A stretch of DNA of 64,000 nt, taken from the NCBI RefSeq assembly GCF_963675395.1, contig NZ_OY776223.1, forward strand, positions 1,364,001-1,428,000, given 5' to 3'. The first letter of the stretch is position 1. The number at the start of each line of letters is the position of its first letter. The notes under the pieces are model-generated. The model had not been told where the DNA came from, did not search any database, and worked only from the letters and a program-made list of their open reading frames with translations. Below are positions 17,312 to 27,971 of the stretch, in pieces. The stretch comes from an uncultured Vibrio sp. GTDB lineage: Bacteria > Pseudomonadota > Gammaproteobacteria > Enterobacterales > Vibrionaceae. A program made the translations under genes and the position numbers.

Positions 17312-20300
17312 ATGGCTCTTTATGATCCAAGTCTTGAGAAAGACAACTGTGGATTTGGCTTGATCGCTCATATGGAAGGCGAGCAAAGTCACAAGCTGGT
17401 TCGTACAGCAATTTCCGCGCTTGACCGTATGACCCACCGTGGTGGTATCGCCGCCGATGGTAAAACTGGTGATGGTTGTGGTCTTCTACTACAAAAGCCC
17501 GATTCCTACTTACGCCTAGTCGCTGAAGAAAGTGGTTTTAACCTTGGTAAGCAATATGCCGTGGGGATGATTTTCTTTAGCCAAGATCCTATCAAAGCTC
17601 AGCAAGCGCGAGAAATCGTTAACAAAGAACTCGCTCAAGAAACACTGACCATTGCAGGTTGGCGAGAAGTACCAACAAACTCTGAAGTGCTGGGCCCGAT
17701 AGCCCTACACTCCGTACCAAATATCCAACAAGTATTTATCTCCGCACCTGCAGGGTGGCGTGAGCGAGATATTGAACGCCGTCTATATATAGCTCGACGT
17801 CGCATTGAAAAGCAGATCACGGAAGATCCAGATTTTTATATCTGTAGCTTATCAACACAAGTGTTGGTCTATAAAGGACTTTGCATGCCGGCAGACTTGC
17901 CACGTTTCTATCTGGATCTTGCCGATCTACGCATGGAATCCGCAATTTGTCTGTTCCACCAGCGCTTTTCCACCAATACTCAGCCACGTTGGCCATTAGC
18001 CCAACCGTTCCGCTATCTGGCGCATAATGGTGAAATCAATACCATTGAAGGTAACCGTCAATGGGCGCGAGCTCGTGCTTACAAGTTCTCATCTCCGTTG
18101 TTACCTGATCTGCAAACCGCTGCGCCATTCGTCAACGAAACTGGCTCAGACTCTTCCAGTTTAGATAACATGCTGGATCTGTTCCTTGCAGGTGGTATGG
18201 ATATTTTCCGTGCGATGCGCATGCTTGTGCCGCCAGCATGGCAGAACCACCCAGACATGGACCAGGATCTGCGTGCTTTCTACGATTTTAACTCGAAGCA
18301 TATGGAACCATGGGATGGCCCTGCGGGCATCGTATTATCTGATGGTCGTTACGCTGCATGTAACCTGGATCGAAACGGTCTGCGTCCGGCACGTTATGTG
18401 ATCACCAAAGACAAGTTGATCACACTTGCCTCTGAGGTTGGTATTTGGAATTACGCGCCAGATGAAGTGGCGAAAAAAGGCCGTGTCGGTCCGGGTGAGC
18501 TGCTGGTTGTCGATACCCGAAAAGGTAAATTGTGGCAATCGAGTGAGATCGACAACGATCTGAAGAGTCGTCACCCATACCGTGAATGGATGGCAAACAA
18601 CGTACGTAAACTCACGCCATTTGCTGATCTGGCTCAAGATCAGGTTGGCGAGCGTAATTTTGACGAAGATTTGCTTAAGACCTACCAAAAGCAATTCGCC
18701 ATGAATAACGAAGAAGTCGACCAAGTACTGCGTGTACTCGGTGAAATGGGACAAGAAGCAGTGGGCTCCATGGGGGATGATACCCCAATGGCCGTGCTGT
18801 CTTCAAAAGAACGCCTAGTGACCGACTACTTCCGTCAGAAATTTGCTCAGGTGACTAACCCGCCGATTGATCCATTACGTGAACAGCACGTGATGTCACT
18901 GGCAACCAGTATCGGTCAGGAAATGAACGTCTTCTGTGAAACCGACGGGCACGCGCATCGTGTCACGTTCGACTCACCGGTTCTGCTTTATTCCGATATG
19001 CAGCAGCTGCTTGGACTGAGTGACGATCACTATCGCAATACCATTCTCGACATTAACTACAATCCGCAAGAAAGAAACCTCGAGGAAGCGATTCACTTCC
19101 TGTGTGATCAAGCGGAACAAGTGGTTCGTGAAGGTACCGTTCTGGTCGTACTGTCTGATCGCGCTTTGGTAAAAGGCAAGTTACCAATCCCTGCGGCAAT
19201 GGCGGTAGGAGCGGTACAAACTCGCCTCGCCAATGCCAACTTGCGCTGTGATGCTAACATTGTGGTCGAAACCGCAACAGCACGGGACCCACACCAATTT
19301 GCCGTTCTGCTCGGCTTTGGTGCTACAGCAGTTTATCCATACTTAGCCTATGAAGCGCTCGGTAAGTTGGTCGATGATGGTGTACTCAATAAAGAATACC
19401 GCGACGTGATGCAAAACTACCAGTACGGCATCAATAAAGGCCTGTACAAAATCATGTCGAAAATGGGGATCTCAACCATCGCCTCATACCGCTGTTCTCA
19501 GCTGTTTGAAGCAGTCGGTTTAAGTCAGCAGGTAGTTGATCTCTGCTTTAAAGGTGTCGCGACACGAATTGCCGGAGCGAACTTTGAAGATTTCCAGCAA
19601 GATCTGACTAACCTTTCCCGTAAAGCATGGACAAAACGTAAGTCGATTGAACAAGGTGGTTTGTTGAAATACGTGCATGGTGGTGAATACCATGCCTACA
19701 ACCCCGATGTCGTCGGAACGCTGCAAACGGCAGTTAAATCGGGCGACATCAATGACTATCAATCCTACGCGAAGCAGGTAAACCAACGTCCGGTTGCTAT
19801 GCTGCGTGATTTAATGAGGTTGAAGAAAGCCGATTCCCCGTTATCACTGGATAAAGTTGAACCCAAAAACGATCTGTTCAAACGTTTCGACTCTGCGGCG
19901 ATGTCTATCGGTGCATTGAGCCCAGAAGCACACGAAGCCCTGGCAACGGCGATGAACCGACTCGGTGGTTACTCAAACTCTGGTGAAGGCGGTGAAGATC
20001 CTCGCCGTTTTGGTACCGAACGTAACTCACGAATTAAACAGATTGCCTCGGGTCGATTTGGGGTAACGCCGCACTATCTAACCAATGCGGATGTTCTGCA
20101 AATCAAAGTCGCTCAAGGGGCAAAACCGGGCGAAGGTGGTCAGCTACCGGGCCATAAAGTAACGGCTGAAATCGCTAAGTTGCGTTATTCCGTTCAGGGC
20201 GTGACACTCATCTCCCCTCCTCCGCACCACGATATTTACTCGATTGAGGATTTAGCACAGCTGATCTTCGATCTGAAGCAAGTCAACCCGAAAGCGCTGG

Positions 20301-21775
20301 TTTCGGTGAAGCTCGTATCCGAACCGGGTGTCGGCACTATCGCCACCGGTGTGGCAAAAGCGTATGCTGACCTGATTACTATTTCAGGTTATGACGGTGG
20401 TACGGCTGCAAGTCCACTGACCTCAGTAAAATACGCCGGTAGCCCTTGGGAGCTTGGCTTAGCTGAAACTCAACAAGCTCTGGTTGCCAACGGTCTACGT
20501 CATAAAATTCGCTTGCAGGTCGATGGTGGTCTGAAAACGGGTTTAGACGTCGTAAAAGCGGCGATCTTGGGTGCCGAAAGCTTTGGCTTTGGTACCGCGC
20601 CTATGGTTGCGATGGGCTGTAAGTTCTTGCGTATCTGTCACCTAAACAACTGTGCGACAGGTGTTGCTACTCAGGACGAAACCCTGCGTAAAGAGTACTT
20701 CAAAGGCTTGCCAGAAATGGTGATGAACTACTTCACAGGCCTTGCAGAAGAGGTACGCGGTTTGCTCGCAGAACTTGGGGTCGAAAAGCTGACCGACTTA
20801 ATTGGCCGTACCGATTTGCTTGAAGCTGTCGAAGGTTTCACCGCAAAACAAACCAAACTGGATCTGTCTAATATTCTGGAATCACCTGTTTCTTCAGACG
20901 GGCACCCTCTGTTCTGGACAGAACCAAACACGCCATTTGATCGAGCAGAGCTGAACCAACGAATCGTTGATGATGCCATTGCTGCTGTAGAAGAGGGTTG
21001 CTCAGCCAGCTTCTACTACAATGTGATCAACACTGATCGCTCTGTAGGCGCACGCCTGTCTGGTGAAATCGCGCAGCGCTATGGCAACCAAGGCCTGGCA
21101 GGCTCACCAATTAAGATTCACCTAGACGGTACGGCTGGTCAGTCATTTGGGGTATGGAACGCTGGAGGTCTCGAACTTTACCTGACCGGTGATGCCAATG
21201 ACTATGTCGGTAAAGGCATGGCGGGAGGCAAGATTGCCATCAAGCCACATCTAGGTACTGCGTTCAAATGTAACGAAGCAACCATCATCGGTAACACCTG
21301 TTTGTATGGTGCGACTGGCGGCAAATTGTTCGCAGCGGGTAAAGCTGGTGAGCGTTTTGGTGTCCGTAACTCAGGCACCATCGCCGTGATTGAAGGTGCG
21401 GGTGATAACGCATGTGAATACATGACTGGTGGTATTGTTGCTATTCTTGGTGAAACGGGCGTGAACTTTGGTGCGGGTATGACGGGTGGATTTGCCTATG
21501 TACTGGATGAGAAACAAAGCTTCCAAGGTCGTGTCAACAACGAATCGGTTGAAGCTATTTCACTGTCTGATCTGTACATACATCAAGAACATCTTCGTGG
21601 TCTGATTGCCGAGCATTTAGAAGAGACGGGCTCTAGTCACGCAGAGCATATTTTGGCGAACTTTGATGAATGGATTCCGAAGTTCTACTTGGTGAAACCT
21701 CAAGCCGCCGATTTAAATACGCTGCTTGGTCACCAAAGTCGCAGCTCTGCTGAACTGCGCGTTCAAGCCCAATAA
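17312..21775 (+). CDS. gltB: Glutamate synthase (NADPH) large subunit, second, E. coli-type copy
   Basis: Same reaction as the first copy, but this 1487-residue protein is the clear orthologue of E. coli GltB along its length. The short propeptide ends at Cys13 ([13 protein letters not shown]), the glutaminase nucleophile. Then come [18 protein letters not shown] (about 235-252), the FMN domain ([43 protein letters not shown]), the 3Fe-4S motif [16 protein letters not shown] (about 1110-1125) and the glycine-rich C-terminal helix ([14 protein letters not shown] through [14 protein letters not shown]). It ends [12 protein letters not shown], as in E. coli. AGGGAGA precedes the ATG. A palindrome about 165 bp upstream may control it. 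Confidence 0.97.
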   Translation: MALYDPSLEKDNCGFGLIAHMEGEQSHKLVRTAISALDRMTHRGGIAADGKTGDGCGLLLQKPDSYLRLVAEESGFNLGKQYAVGMIFFSQDPIKAQQAREIVNKELAQETLTIAGWREVPTNSEVLGPIALHSVPNIQQVFISAPAGWRERDIERRLYIARRRIEKQITEDPDFYICSLSTQVLVYKGLCMPADLPRFYLDLADLRMESAICLFHQRFSTNTQPRWPLAQPFRYLAHNGEINTIEGNRQWARARAYKFSSPLLPDLQTAAPFVNETGSDSSSLDNMLDLFLAGGMDIFRAMRMLVPPAWQNHPDMDQDLRAFYDFNSKHMEPWDGPAGIVLSDGRYAACNLDRNGLRPARYVITKDKLITLASEVGIWNYAPDEVAKKGRVGPGELLVVDTRKGKLWQSSEIDNDLKSRHPYREWMANNVRKLTPFADLAQDQVGERNFDEDLLKTYQKQFAMNNEEVDQVLRVLGEMGQEAVGSMGDDTPMAVLSSKERLVTDYFRQKFAQVTNPPIDPLREQHVMSLATSIGQEMNVFCETDGHAHRVTFDSPVLLYSDMQQLLGLSDDHYRNTILDINYNPQERNLEEAIHFLCDQAEQVVREGTVLVVLSDRALVKGKLPIPAAMAVGAVQTRLANANLRCDANIVVETATARDPHQFAVLLGFGATAVYPYLAYEALGKLVDDGVLNKEYRDVMQNYQYGINKGLYKIMSKMGISTIASYRCSQLFEAVGLSQQVVDLCFKGVATRIAGANFEDFQQDLTNLSRKAWTKRKSIEQGGLLKYVHGGEYHAYNPDVVGTLQTAVKSGDINDYQSYAKQVNQRPVAMLRDLMRLKKADSPLSLDKVEPKNDLFKRFDSAAMSIGALSPEAHEALATAMNRLGGYSNSGEGGEDPRRFGTERNSRIKQIASGRFGVTPHYLTNADVLQIKVAQGAKPGEGGQLPGHKVTAEIAKLRYSVQGVTLISPPPHHDIYSIEDLAQLIFDLKQVNPKALVSVKLVSEPGVGTIATGVAKAYADLITISGYDGGTAASPLTSVKYAGSPWELGLAETQQALVANGLRHKIRLQVDGGLKTGLDVVKAAILGAESFGFGTAPMVAMGCKFLRICHLNNCATGVATQDETLRKEYFKGLPEMVMNYFTGLAEEVRGLLAELGVEKLTDLIGRTDLLEAVEGFTAKQTKLDLSNILESPVSSDGHPLFWTEPNTPFDRAELNQRIVDDAIAAVEEGCSASFYYNVINTDRSVGARLSGEIAQRYGNQGLAGSPIKIHLDGTAGQSFGVWNAGGLELYLTGDANDYVGKGMAGGKIAIKPHLGTAFKCNEATIIGNTCLYGATGGKLFAAGKAGERFGVRNSGTIAVIEGAGDNACEYMTGGIVAILGETGVNFGAGMTGGFAYVLDEKQSFQGRVNNESVEAISLSDLYIHQEHLRGLIAEHLEETGSSHAEHILANFDEWIPKFYLVKPQAADLNTLLGHQSRSSAELRVQAQ

Positions 21776-21793
21776 ATCATGGAGGATGTTTGA

Positions 21794-23209
<1,416 letters not shown>

Positions 23210-23231
23210 CGTTCAACACGTCAAATCTCTC

Positions 23232-23262
23232 AAAAGGGCCCTATTATTGGGTCCTTTTTTCT
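23232..23262 (+). terminator. Terminator of the second gltBD operon
   Basis: AAAGGGCCC pairs with GGGTCCTTT (one G-U pair) around TATTATT, followed by a T-rich run. It lies 23 bp after the gltD stop. Confidence 0.85.
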
Positions 23263-23328
23263 TTTATTACATATAATTACCTAATACCAATCTGAACAAC
23301 TACATTCCTACCACAAGGAATCAGTACC

Positions 23329-23757
23329 ATGAAAAAATTTGCTCTCCTTTCTATCGTTCTTTTCGGCTTAACCGCGTGCAGCCAAGGAGTACCAACCATG
23401 ATCGATCGCTCTCAAACGCCATGTGGAAACAAACCAAACTGTGTTTCCACCCAAGATTCTCGCGAAGAGCACTATCTTGAACCATTCCTGCTGACAGAGT
23501 CCGCAACACTCGATGCAATTGAGCAAGCGGCTCTCAAACTACCTGGAGCAAAAACAGCAGTAAAAGAAGGCGATTATCTACGTATCGAATGTACATCCAA
23601 GATCATGCGCTTTGTTGATGATCTCGAGCTAAAAATCAGTGACGATAAGCTCATCGTTCGCTCTGAATCACGTATTGGATATTCAGATTTCGGCGTTAAC
23701 CGAAAGCGAGTAAATCAATTACGCGCAGAACTCTCTGACGCAGGGCTCATCAAATAG
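23329..23757 (+). CDS. DUF1499 family lipoprotein
   Basis: A 142-residue predicted lipoprotein: MKKFALLSIVLFGLTAC ends in a lipobox (LTAC) with Cys17, followed by Ser. The mature part has the DUF1499 hallmarks CGNKPNCVSTQDSREEHYLEPF and, near the C-terminus, SRIGYSDFGVNRKRVNQLR, where the family carries an S-R-x-G-xxDxGxNRxR pattern. Function is unknown. It sits alone between the gltBD terminator and mtnN. ACAAGGA upstream supports the ATG at 23329. Confidence 0.85.
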   Translation: MKKFALLSIVLFGLTACSQGVPTMIDRSQTPCGNKPNCVSTQDSREEHYLEPFLLTESATLDAIEQAALKLPGAKTAVKEGDYLRIECTSKIMRFVDDLELKISDDKLIVRSESRIGYSDFGVNRKRVNQLRAELSDAGLIK

Positions 23758-23775
23758 AAAACTGGCAATGGGGAG

Positions 23776-23784
23776 TGTTATACT
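23776..23784 (+). promoter_or_regulatory. Probable extended -10 promoter of mtnN
   Basis: TGTTATACT (TG-N-TATACT) lies 37 bp before the mtnN ATG; no good -35 is visible. A small GAG/CTC dyad surrounds it. Confidence 0.4.
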
Positions 23785-23820
23785 CTCGCCCGAATAAATA
23801 TTTTACCCAAAGAGAGTGTT

Positions 23821-24516
23821 ATGAAAGTCGGTATCATCGGTGCGATGGAACAAGAAGTGACCATCCTGAAAGAAGCAATGACAAACTGCCACACGGTCAA
23901 CAAAGCAGGCTGTACGTATTTCTCAGGTCAAATTAACGGTGTAGATGTAGTACTTCTGCAATCGGGCATCGGTAAAGTTGCCGCTGCTGTGGGTACGACC
24001 ATCTTACTTGATGAATACCAACCTGACGTTGTGATCAACACAGGCTCTGCCGGTGGTTTCGACTCCAGTTTGAATCTAGGTGATGTTGTCATCTCTACGG
24101 AAGTACGTCACCACGATGCCGATGTAACCGCATTCGGCTACGAAATCGGCCAAATGGCAGGCCAACCTGCGGCATTCAAAGCAGATGAGAAGCTGATGGA
24201 GCTGGCAGAAAAAGCATTAGCCCAGATGGAAAACAAACACGCGGTACGCGGCCTAATTTGTACAGGTGATGCTTTCGTTTGCACCGCGGAGCGTCAAGCA
24301 TTTATCCGCGAGCATTTCCCATCAGTGATCGCAGTTGAGATGGAAGCATCAGCCATTGCTCAAACTTGCCACCAGTTCAATACGCCATTTGTGGTTGTAC
24401 GTGCGATTTCAGACGTCGCAGACAAAGAATCACCAATGAGCTTCGAAGAGTTTTTACCGTTAGCGGCGAAAAGCTCCTCAGAAATGGTGTTCAAAATGCT
24501 CGAGTTGGTCAAATAA
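23821..24516 (+). CDS. mtnN: 5'-methylthioadenosine / S-adenosylhomocysteine nucleosidase
   Basis: Hydrolyses MTA and SAH to adenine plus the thioribose product, recycling SAM by-products; in Vibrio it also feeds LuxS for autoinducer-2. The protein is 231 residues, as usual. It opens [16 protein letters not shown], where E12 is the expected catalytic acid, and has [19 protein letters not shown] near 75, CTGDAFV near 150, [13 protein letters not shown] near 172 and the catalytic aspartate in [11 protein letters not shown] near 197. GAGAGTG precedes the ATG. The next gene begins 44 bp later, so it may head an operon with cobD-like and btuF. Confidence 0.97.
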   Translation: MKVGIIGAMEQEVTILKEAMTNCHTVNKAGCTYFSGQINGVDVVLLQSGIGKVAAAVGTTILLDEYQPDVVINTGSAGGFDSSLNLGDVVISTEVRHHDADVTAFGYEIGQMAGQPAAFKADEKLMELAEKALAQMENKHAVRGLICTGDAFVCTAERQAFIREHFPSVIAVEMEASAIAQTCHQFNTPFVVVRAISDVADKESPMSFEEFLPLAAKSSSEMVFKMLELVK

Positions 24517-24560
24517 AGGAAGTGAAGTAAATCACGCAGGTTAAATAAATCGAACCCTTC

Positions 24561-25514
24561 ATGGACGAAACTTTTCAGCAACTTTATACCAATGGTGCGC
24601 TCCTGATAATGTGGAGCGCACTGCTATTTCATTTAATACTGCCCATTCCTCATTCTGCGCATCCCTTAACCTTGTGGCGTAAAATAGCCGAGCAGCTGGC
24701 CAGCAAGGTGAATCGACACCATAGCTATTCACAAAGCATACTCGCAGGCAGCCTTTCCATTCTCCTCATGATATTGCCTTGTTTGGTGCTGTTGATCGCT
24801 CTAAAACCTCTAGTCTGGAAAGCACCGCTGTATGAGTTGGCCCTATTACTGCTCGCGTTAGATTGGCGAAGCAGTGAGAGGTTGACCAAACAACTCGTCA
24901 GCGCCATGTCCAACGAGGACAAACCGTTATGCCGCCAGCAATTAAAACCGTATCTCAATCGTGATACCGACAGCCTTTCTCTTTTAGGGGTAGGAAAAGC
25001 AGGAGCGGAAACGATCATTATGGGCTACGGCCGAAATGTCATTTGTGTTCTGTTCTGGTATGCACTTGCGGGTGGTATCGGTGCTTTCCTTTACCGACTC
25101 ATCGCAGAGCTTGCTCGTACCTGGTCGCCAAGCCGCAAACAGTATTCACCCTTTGGCAAGCCCGTCATTCAGCTTCTCGCTGCACTTGAAATCATCCCGT
25201 TGCGCTTGTTCGCTGTGTTTATTGCATCAGGGAAGAGCCTATCCACAGTTATAAGCGGAATAAAACAGCAAGCCCAATCCTGGCCGTTACCCGGGCCAGC
25301 GTGGTTGCTGTGCAGTGTCGGACACAAGTTACAACTCTCTTTGGGTGGACCTGCGATATATCTAGGAACACGAGCCGAACGAGCTAAAATTGGTGGACGT
25401 ATCGCGCTTTCAGCCATACATCTTGCGCAGATCCAAGCACTCTTGGTTTGGCGTATATTGGCTTGGATTGTTATCCAAAGCCTTCTTCTAGGACTGATTT
25501 ATCAAGGATTATGA
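24561..25514 (+). CDS. CobD/CbiB-family cobalamin biosynthesis protein
   Basis: A 317-residue membrane protein of the CbiB/CobD family, which attaches the aminopropanol arm to adenosylcobyric acid. Membrane segments lie about 13-30, 55-80 and 155-180, with another at the C-terminus (about 290-315). Family-like features are the loop with YLNRDTDSLSLLGVGKAGAETI (pieces near 138-160, corresponding to the usual VxRDT segment), PFGKPVIQLLAALEIIPLRL and AWLLCSVGHKLQLSLGGPAIY. The conservation is clear but divergent from E. coli/Salmonella CbiB. It overlaps btuF by four bases, which ties it to B12 salvage. The exact substrate is not provable here. Confidence 0.82.
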   Translation: MDETFQQLYTNGALLIMWSALLFHLILPIPHSAHPLTLWRKIAEQLASKVNRHHSYSQSILAGSLSILLMILPCLVLLIALKPLVWKAPLYELALLLLALDWRSSERLTKQLVSAMSNEDKPLCRQQLKPYLNRDTDSLSLLGVGKAGAETIIMGYGRNVICVLFWYALAGGIGAFLYRLIAELARTWSPSRKQYSPFGKPVIQLLAALEIIPLRLFAVFIASGKSLSTVISGIKQQAQSWPLPGPAWLLCSVGHKLQLSLGGPAIYLGTRAERAKIGGRIALSAIHLAQIQALLVWRILAWIVIQSLLLGLIYQGL

Positions 25515-26338
25515 TGTCTAAAATTGCCGTATCAATGTCACTTTTGTTTTCATCAATCGTACTGGCTAACGAGCCAGCGCAACGTGTAATTAGCTTAGCT
25601 CCACACGCGACCGAGTTAGCCTATGCCGCGGGGCTGGGAGACAAACTGATCGCGGTGAGCGAGTCGAGTGATTATCCGGAACAAGCGAACAAGCTAGAGA
25701 AAGTCTCCAATTACCAAGGGGTAAAGCTAGAACGTATCATTGCGCTTCGTCCGGACTTGGTCATTGCCTGGCCTTCAGGTAATCCAGCCAAAGAGCTGGA
25801 AAAGCTCGCCCAGTTTGATGTCCCTATCTTTTACTCTACGACAAGCTCACTGGAGGGAATTGCCGACAACATCGAGCAATTGAGTCTCTACAGCGAAAAC
25901 CCACAAGTAGGCCAAAAAGCCGCTGACAATTTTAGAACCGGGTTAAAAGCACTCAAAGACAAATACAACACCGAAGATAAAGTCCGTTATTTTTATCAGC
26001 TCAGTGAAAAGCCAATCATCACGGTCGCAGGAAAAAACTGGCCGAGCGAAGTGTTTACCTTTTGTGGCGGCGAAAACATATTTTCCAGCGCAAGCTCTCC
26101 CTATCCTCAAGTCAGCATAGAACAAATCATCACTCGACAACCGGACGTCATTTTTACATCGCGTCACGCAATGAGTAGTGACGGCATGTGGTCTGAATGG
26201 AAGAGTGAGGTTCCTGCTTTAAAGGACGGACATATTTGGTCATTGAATGCTGACTGGATCAACCGTCCGACCCCCAGAACACTTAATGCCATCACAGAAG
26301 TGTGCGATTACTTTGAAAGCGTACGCCAAAAACGCTAA
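25511..26338 (+). CDS. btuF: Vitamin B12 ABC transporter periplasmic binding protein
   Basis: Periplasmic cobalamin-binding protein that delivers B12 to BtuCD. The 275 residues start with a signal peptide (MMSKIAVSMSLLFSSIVLANE). Hallmarks are QRVISLAPHATELAYAAGLGDKLIAVSESSDYP, IIALRPDLVIAWPSGNP, FCGGENIF, and the C-terminal RPTPRTLNAITEVCDYF. The ATG at 25511 overlaps the preceding stop (ATGATG; the ATG at 25514 is equally good, with AAGGA upstream). Translational coupling to the CobD-like gene fits a cobalamin uptake/salvage unit. btuC and btuD are not in the window. Confidence 0.93.
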   Translation: MMSKIAVSMSLLFSSIVLANEPAQRVISLAPHATELAYAAGLGDKLIAVSESSDYPEQANKLEKVSNYQGVKLERIIALRPDLVIAWPSGNPAKELEKLAQFDVPIFYSTTSSLEGIADNIEQLSLYSENPQVGQKAADNFRTGLKALKDKYNTEDKVRYFYQLSEKPIITVAGKNWPSEVFTFCGGENIFSSASSPYPQVSIEQIITRQPDVIFTSRHAMSSDGMWSEWKSEVPALKDGHIWSLNADWINRPTPRTLNAITEVCDYFESVRQKR

Positions 26339-26407
26339 CGTTTTCGTGGTAAATACCGTACAATTTGCGCCCATTTTTTATCACTTTGCTTAAAGGTACC
26401 AAGTAAC

Positions 26408-27028
26408 ATGGACTCCATGCTGCTTTACATGATCGACTTATTCGGCACTGCTGTCTTCGCCATTTCAGGTGTATTACTGGCTGGTCGGTTAAAGATGGAT
26501 CCATTCGGCGTCATTGTGCTCGGTAGTGTTACCGCGATTGGTGGCGGAACAATCCGAGATATGGCTCTGGGAGCCACACCAGTATTTTGGGTCACTGAAA
26601 CGACCTACCTCTGGGTTATCTTTATCACCTGCCTATTAACTATGCTGATAATCCGCCGTCCCAAGCGCCTTTCTTGGTGGGTTTTACCTGTTTGTGATGC
26701 CATCGGTCTTGCTGTCTTCGTCGGTATCGGAGTAGAAAAAGCACTCGCTTACAATGCTTCAGGAATGGTCGCTGTGATCATGGGCGTTATTACTGGCTGT
26801 GGTGGTGGCATCATACGTGATGTACTGGCACGAGAGATTCCGATGGTACTGAGAAGTGAAGTGTATGCCACCGCCTGTATTATTGGAGGGATATTCCATA
26901 CTACAGCAGTCGCCATGGGCTATGACCACTCGACAGCCCTTATCGCTGGAGTAAGCTCTACATTGATTATCCGTCTTGGGGCCATTCGCTGGCATCTGTC
27001 TTTACCAACTTTTGCTTTAACTAAATAA
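26408..27028 (+). CDS. TRIC-family (UPF0126) membrane protein, YadS-like
   Basis: A 206-residue integral membrane protein with about seven helices and two glycine-rich repeats: AISGVLLAGRLKMDPFGVIVLGSVTAIGGG, and later VFVGIGVEKALAYNASG followed by GVITGCGGGIIRDVLAREIPMVL. The repeated G-GG-xxRD motif marks the bacterial TRIC/UPF0126 family, thought to form monovalent-cation channels; physiological role is not established. Convergent with the TSUP transporter, two bases apart. It lies 70 bp after btuF and probably has its own start signal; AAAGGTACC precedes the ATG. Confidence 0.9.
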   Translation: MDSMLLYMIDLFGTAVFAISGVLLAGRLKMDPFGVIVLGSVTAIGGGTIRDMALGATPVFWVTETTYLWVIFITCLLTMLIIRRPKRLSWWVLPVCDAIGLAVFVGIGVEKALAYNASGMVAVIMGVITGCGGGIIRDVLAREIPMVLRSEVYATACIIGGIFHTTAVAMGYDHSTALIAGVSSTLIIRLGAIRWHLSLPTFALTK

Positions 27029-27030
27029 CG

Positions 27031-27810
27031 TTAAAGTAGACTCATTATCCAGTCTGAGTGTTGTTGCCAAAGCAGCTTAGCCGCCATTAATAGTGACATC
27101 ATAATAACTAGAGGCCGAATCCATTTCTGGCCTTTAGTTACCACCACTTTTGCCCCTATCCTTGCTCCTAAAAATTGTCCAACAGCCATTACCAAGCCTA
27201 ACTTCCAAATTGGTAGCCCAGCTATTACAAAAAACATTAGTGCCGCGATGTTAGAAGTAAAATTTAGAATTTTGGTGCGTGCAGTTGCATCTACTAATGA
27301 GAAATGACCTAACACTACAAAACAGACTGTAAAAATCGAGCCAGTACCCGGACCAAAAAAGCCATCATAAAAGCCAACACAGCTACCAACACTCAGCGCG
27401 AAAGCGGCCTCGGATAATGGTTTCTTTCCTGAGTCAGCTTTGGTCTGCGGTGCCAATAAAAAGTAGAGAGAAATCGCTACCAAAAGTATCGGAATTAAAC
27501 TGGTTAAAAAAGACGTATCAAATAGCTGAACTAACTCAGCTCCTGTCGCAGCTCCGATAAAAGTACATAAGATCGCAAGACGCATCTCTTTAAGGTTCAC
27601 GATACCATTGCGAACAAAATACAAGCTGGCAGAAAAACTACCAAATGAACTTTGGAGTTTATTCGTAGCTAAAGCGTTAGTAGGAGGAACTCCAGCGGCT
27701 AAAAGTGCCGGAAGCGTTAGTAGTCCTCCGCCGCCTGCCATAGCATCAATAAAACCAGCTGCGCTTGCGACAAAAAACATTATCGCTAATAGTTCGAATG
27801 AAACGTCCAT
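27031..27810 (-). CDS. TSUP-family (TauE/SafE) membrane transporter, YfcA-like
   Basis: A 259-residue protein with about eight hydrophobic segments in two repeats. The first repeat has GFIDAMAGGGGLLTLPALLAAGVPPTNALATNKLQS (pieces near 20-55), the second GFYDGFFGPGTGSIF near 148 with ATARTKILNFTSN; both are signatures of the TSUP/TauE family, which exports or imports sulfur-containing or organic anions. The substrate is unknown. Start at 27810; its promoter should lie in the short gap before the carB terminator. Confidence 0.9.
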   Translation of the reverse strand: MDVSFELLAIMFFVASAAGFIDAMAGGGGLLTLPALLAAGVPPTNALATNKLQSSFGSFSASLYFVRNGIVNLKEMRLAILCTFIGAATGAELVQLFDTSFLTSLIPILLVAISLYFLLAPQTKADSGKKPLSEAAFALSVGSCVGFYDGFFGPGTGSIFTVCFVVLGHFSLVDATARTKILNFTSNIAALMFFVIAGLPIWKLGLVMAVGQFLGARIGAKVVVTKGQKWIRPLVIMMSLLMAAKLLWQQHSDWIMSLL

Positions 27811-27892
27811 GAAAATCCGGTACCGAAAATGAGATGTAACAAAATATCACTAGGCGACTGATTAGCCTAACGATTATTCAATTAACAGGCAT

Positions 27893-27918
27893 AAAAAAGC
27901 CCGCTCGAATGAGCGGGC
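27893..27918 (-). terminator. carAB terminator
   Basis: GCCCGCTC (27899-27906) and GAGCGGGC (27911-27918) form a perfect stem with a 4-base loop; on the minus strand six T follow (complement of 27893-27898). It lies 54 bp past the carB stop. Confidence 0.93.
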
Positions 27919-27971
27919 AATGAGGTTGTCATATAAGCTCTCTTTCAACGAGCTTACTGATTTTTTATCTA

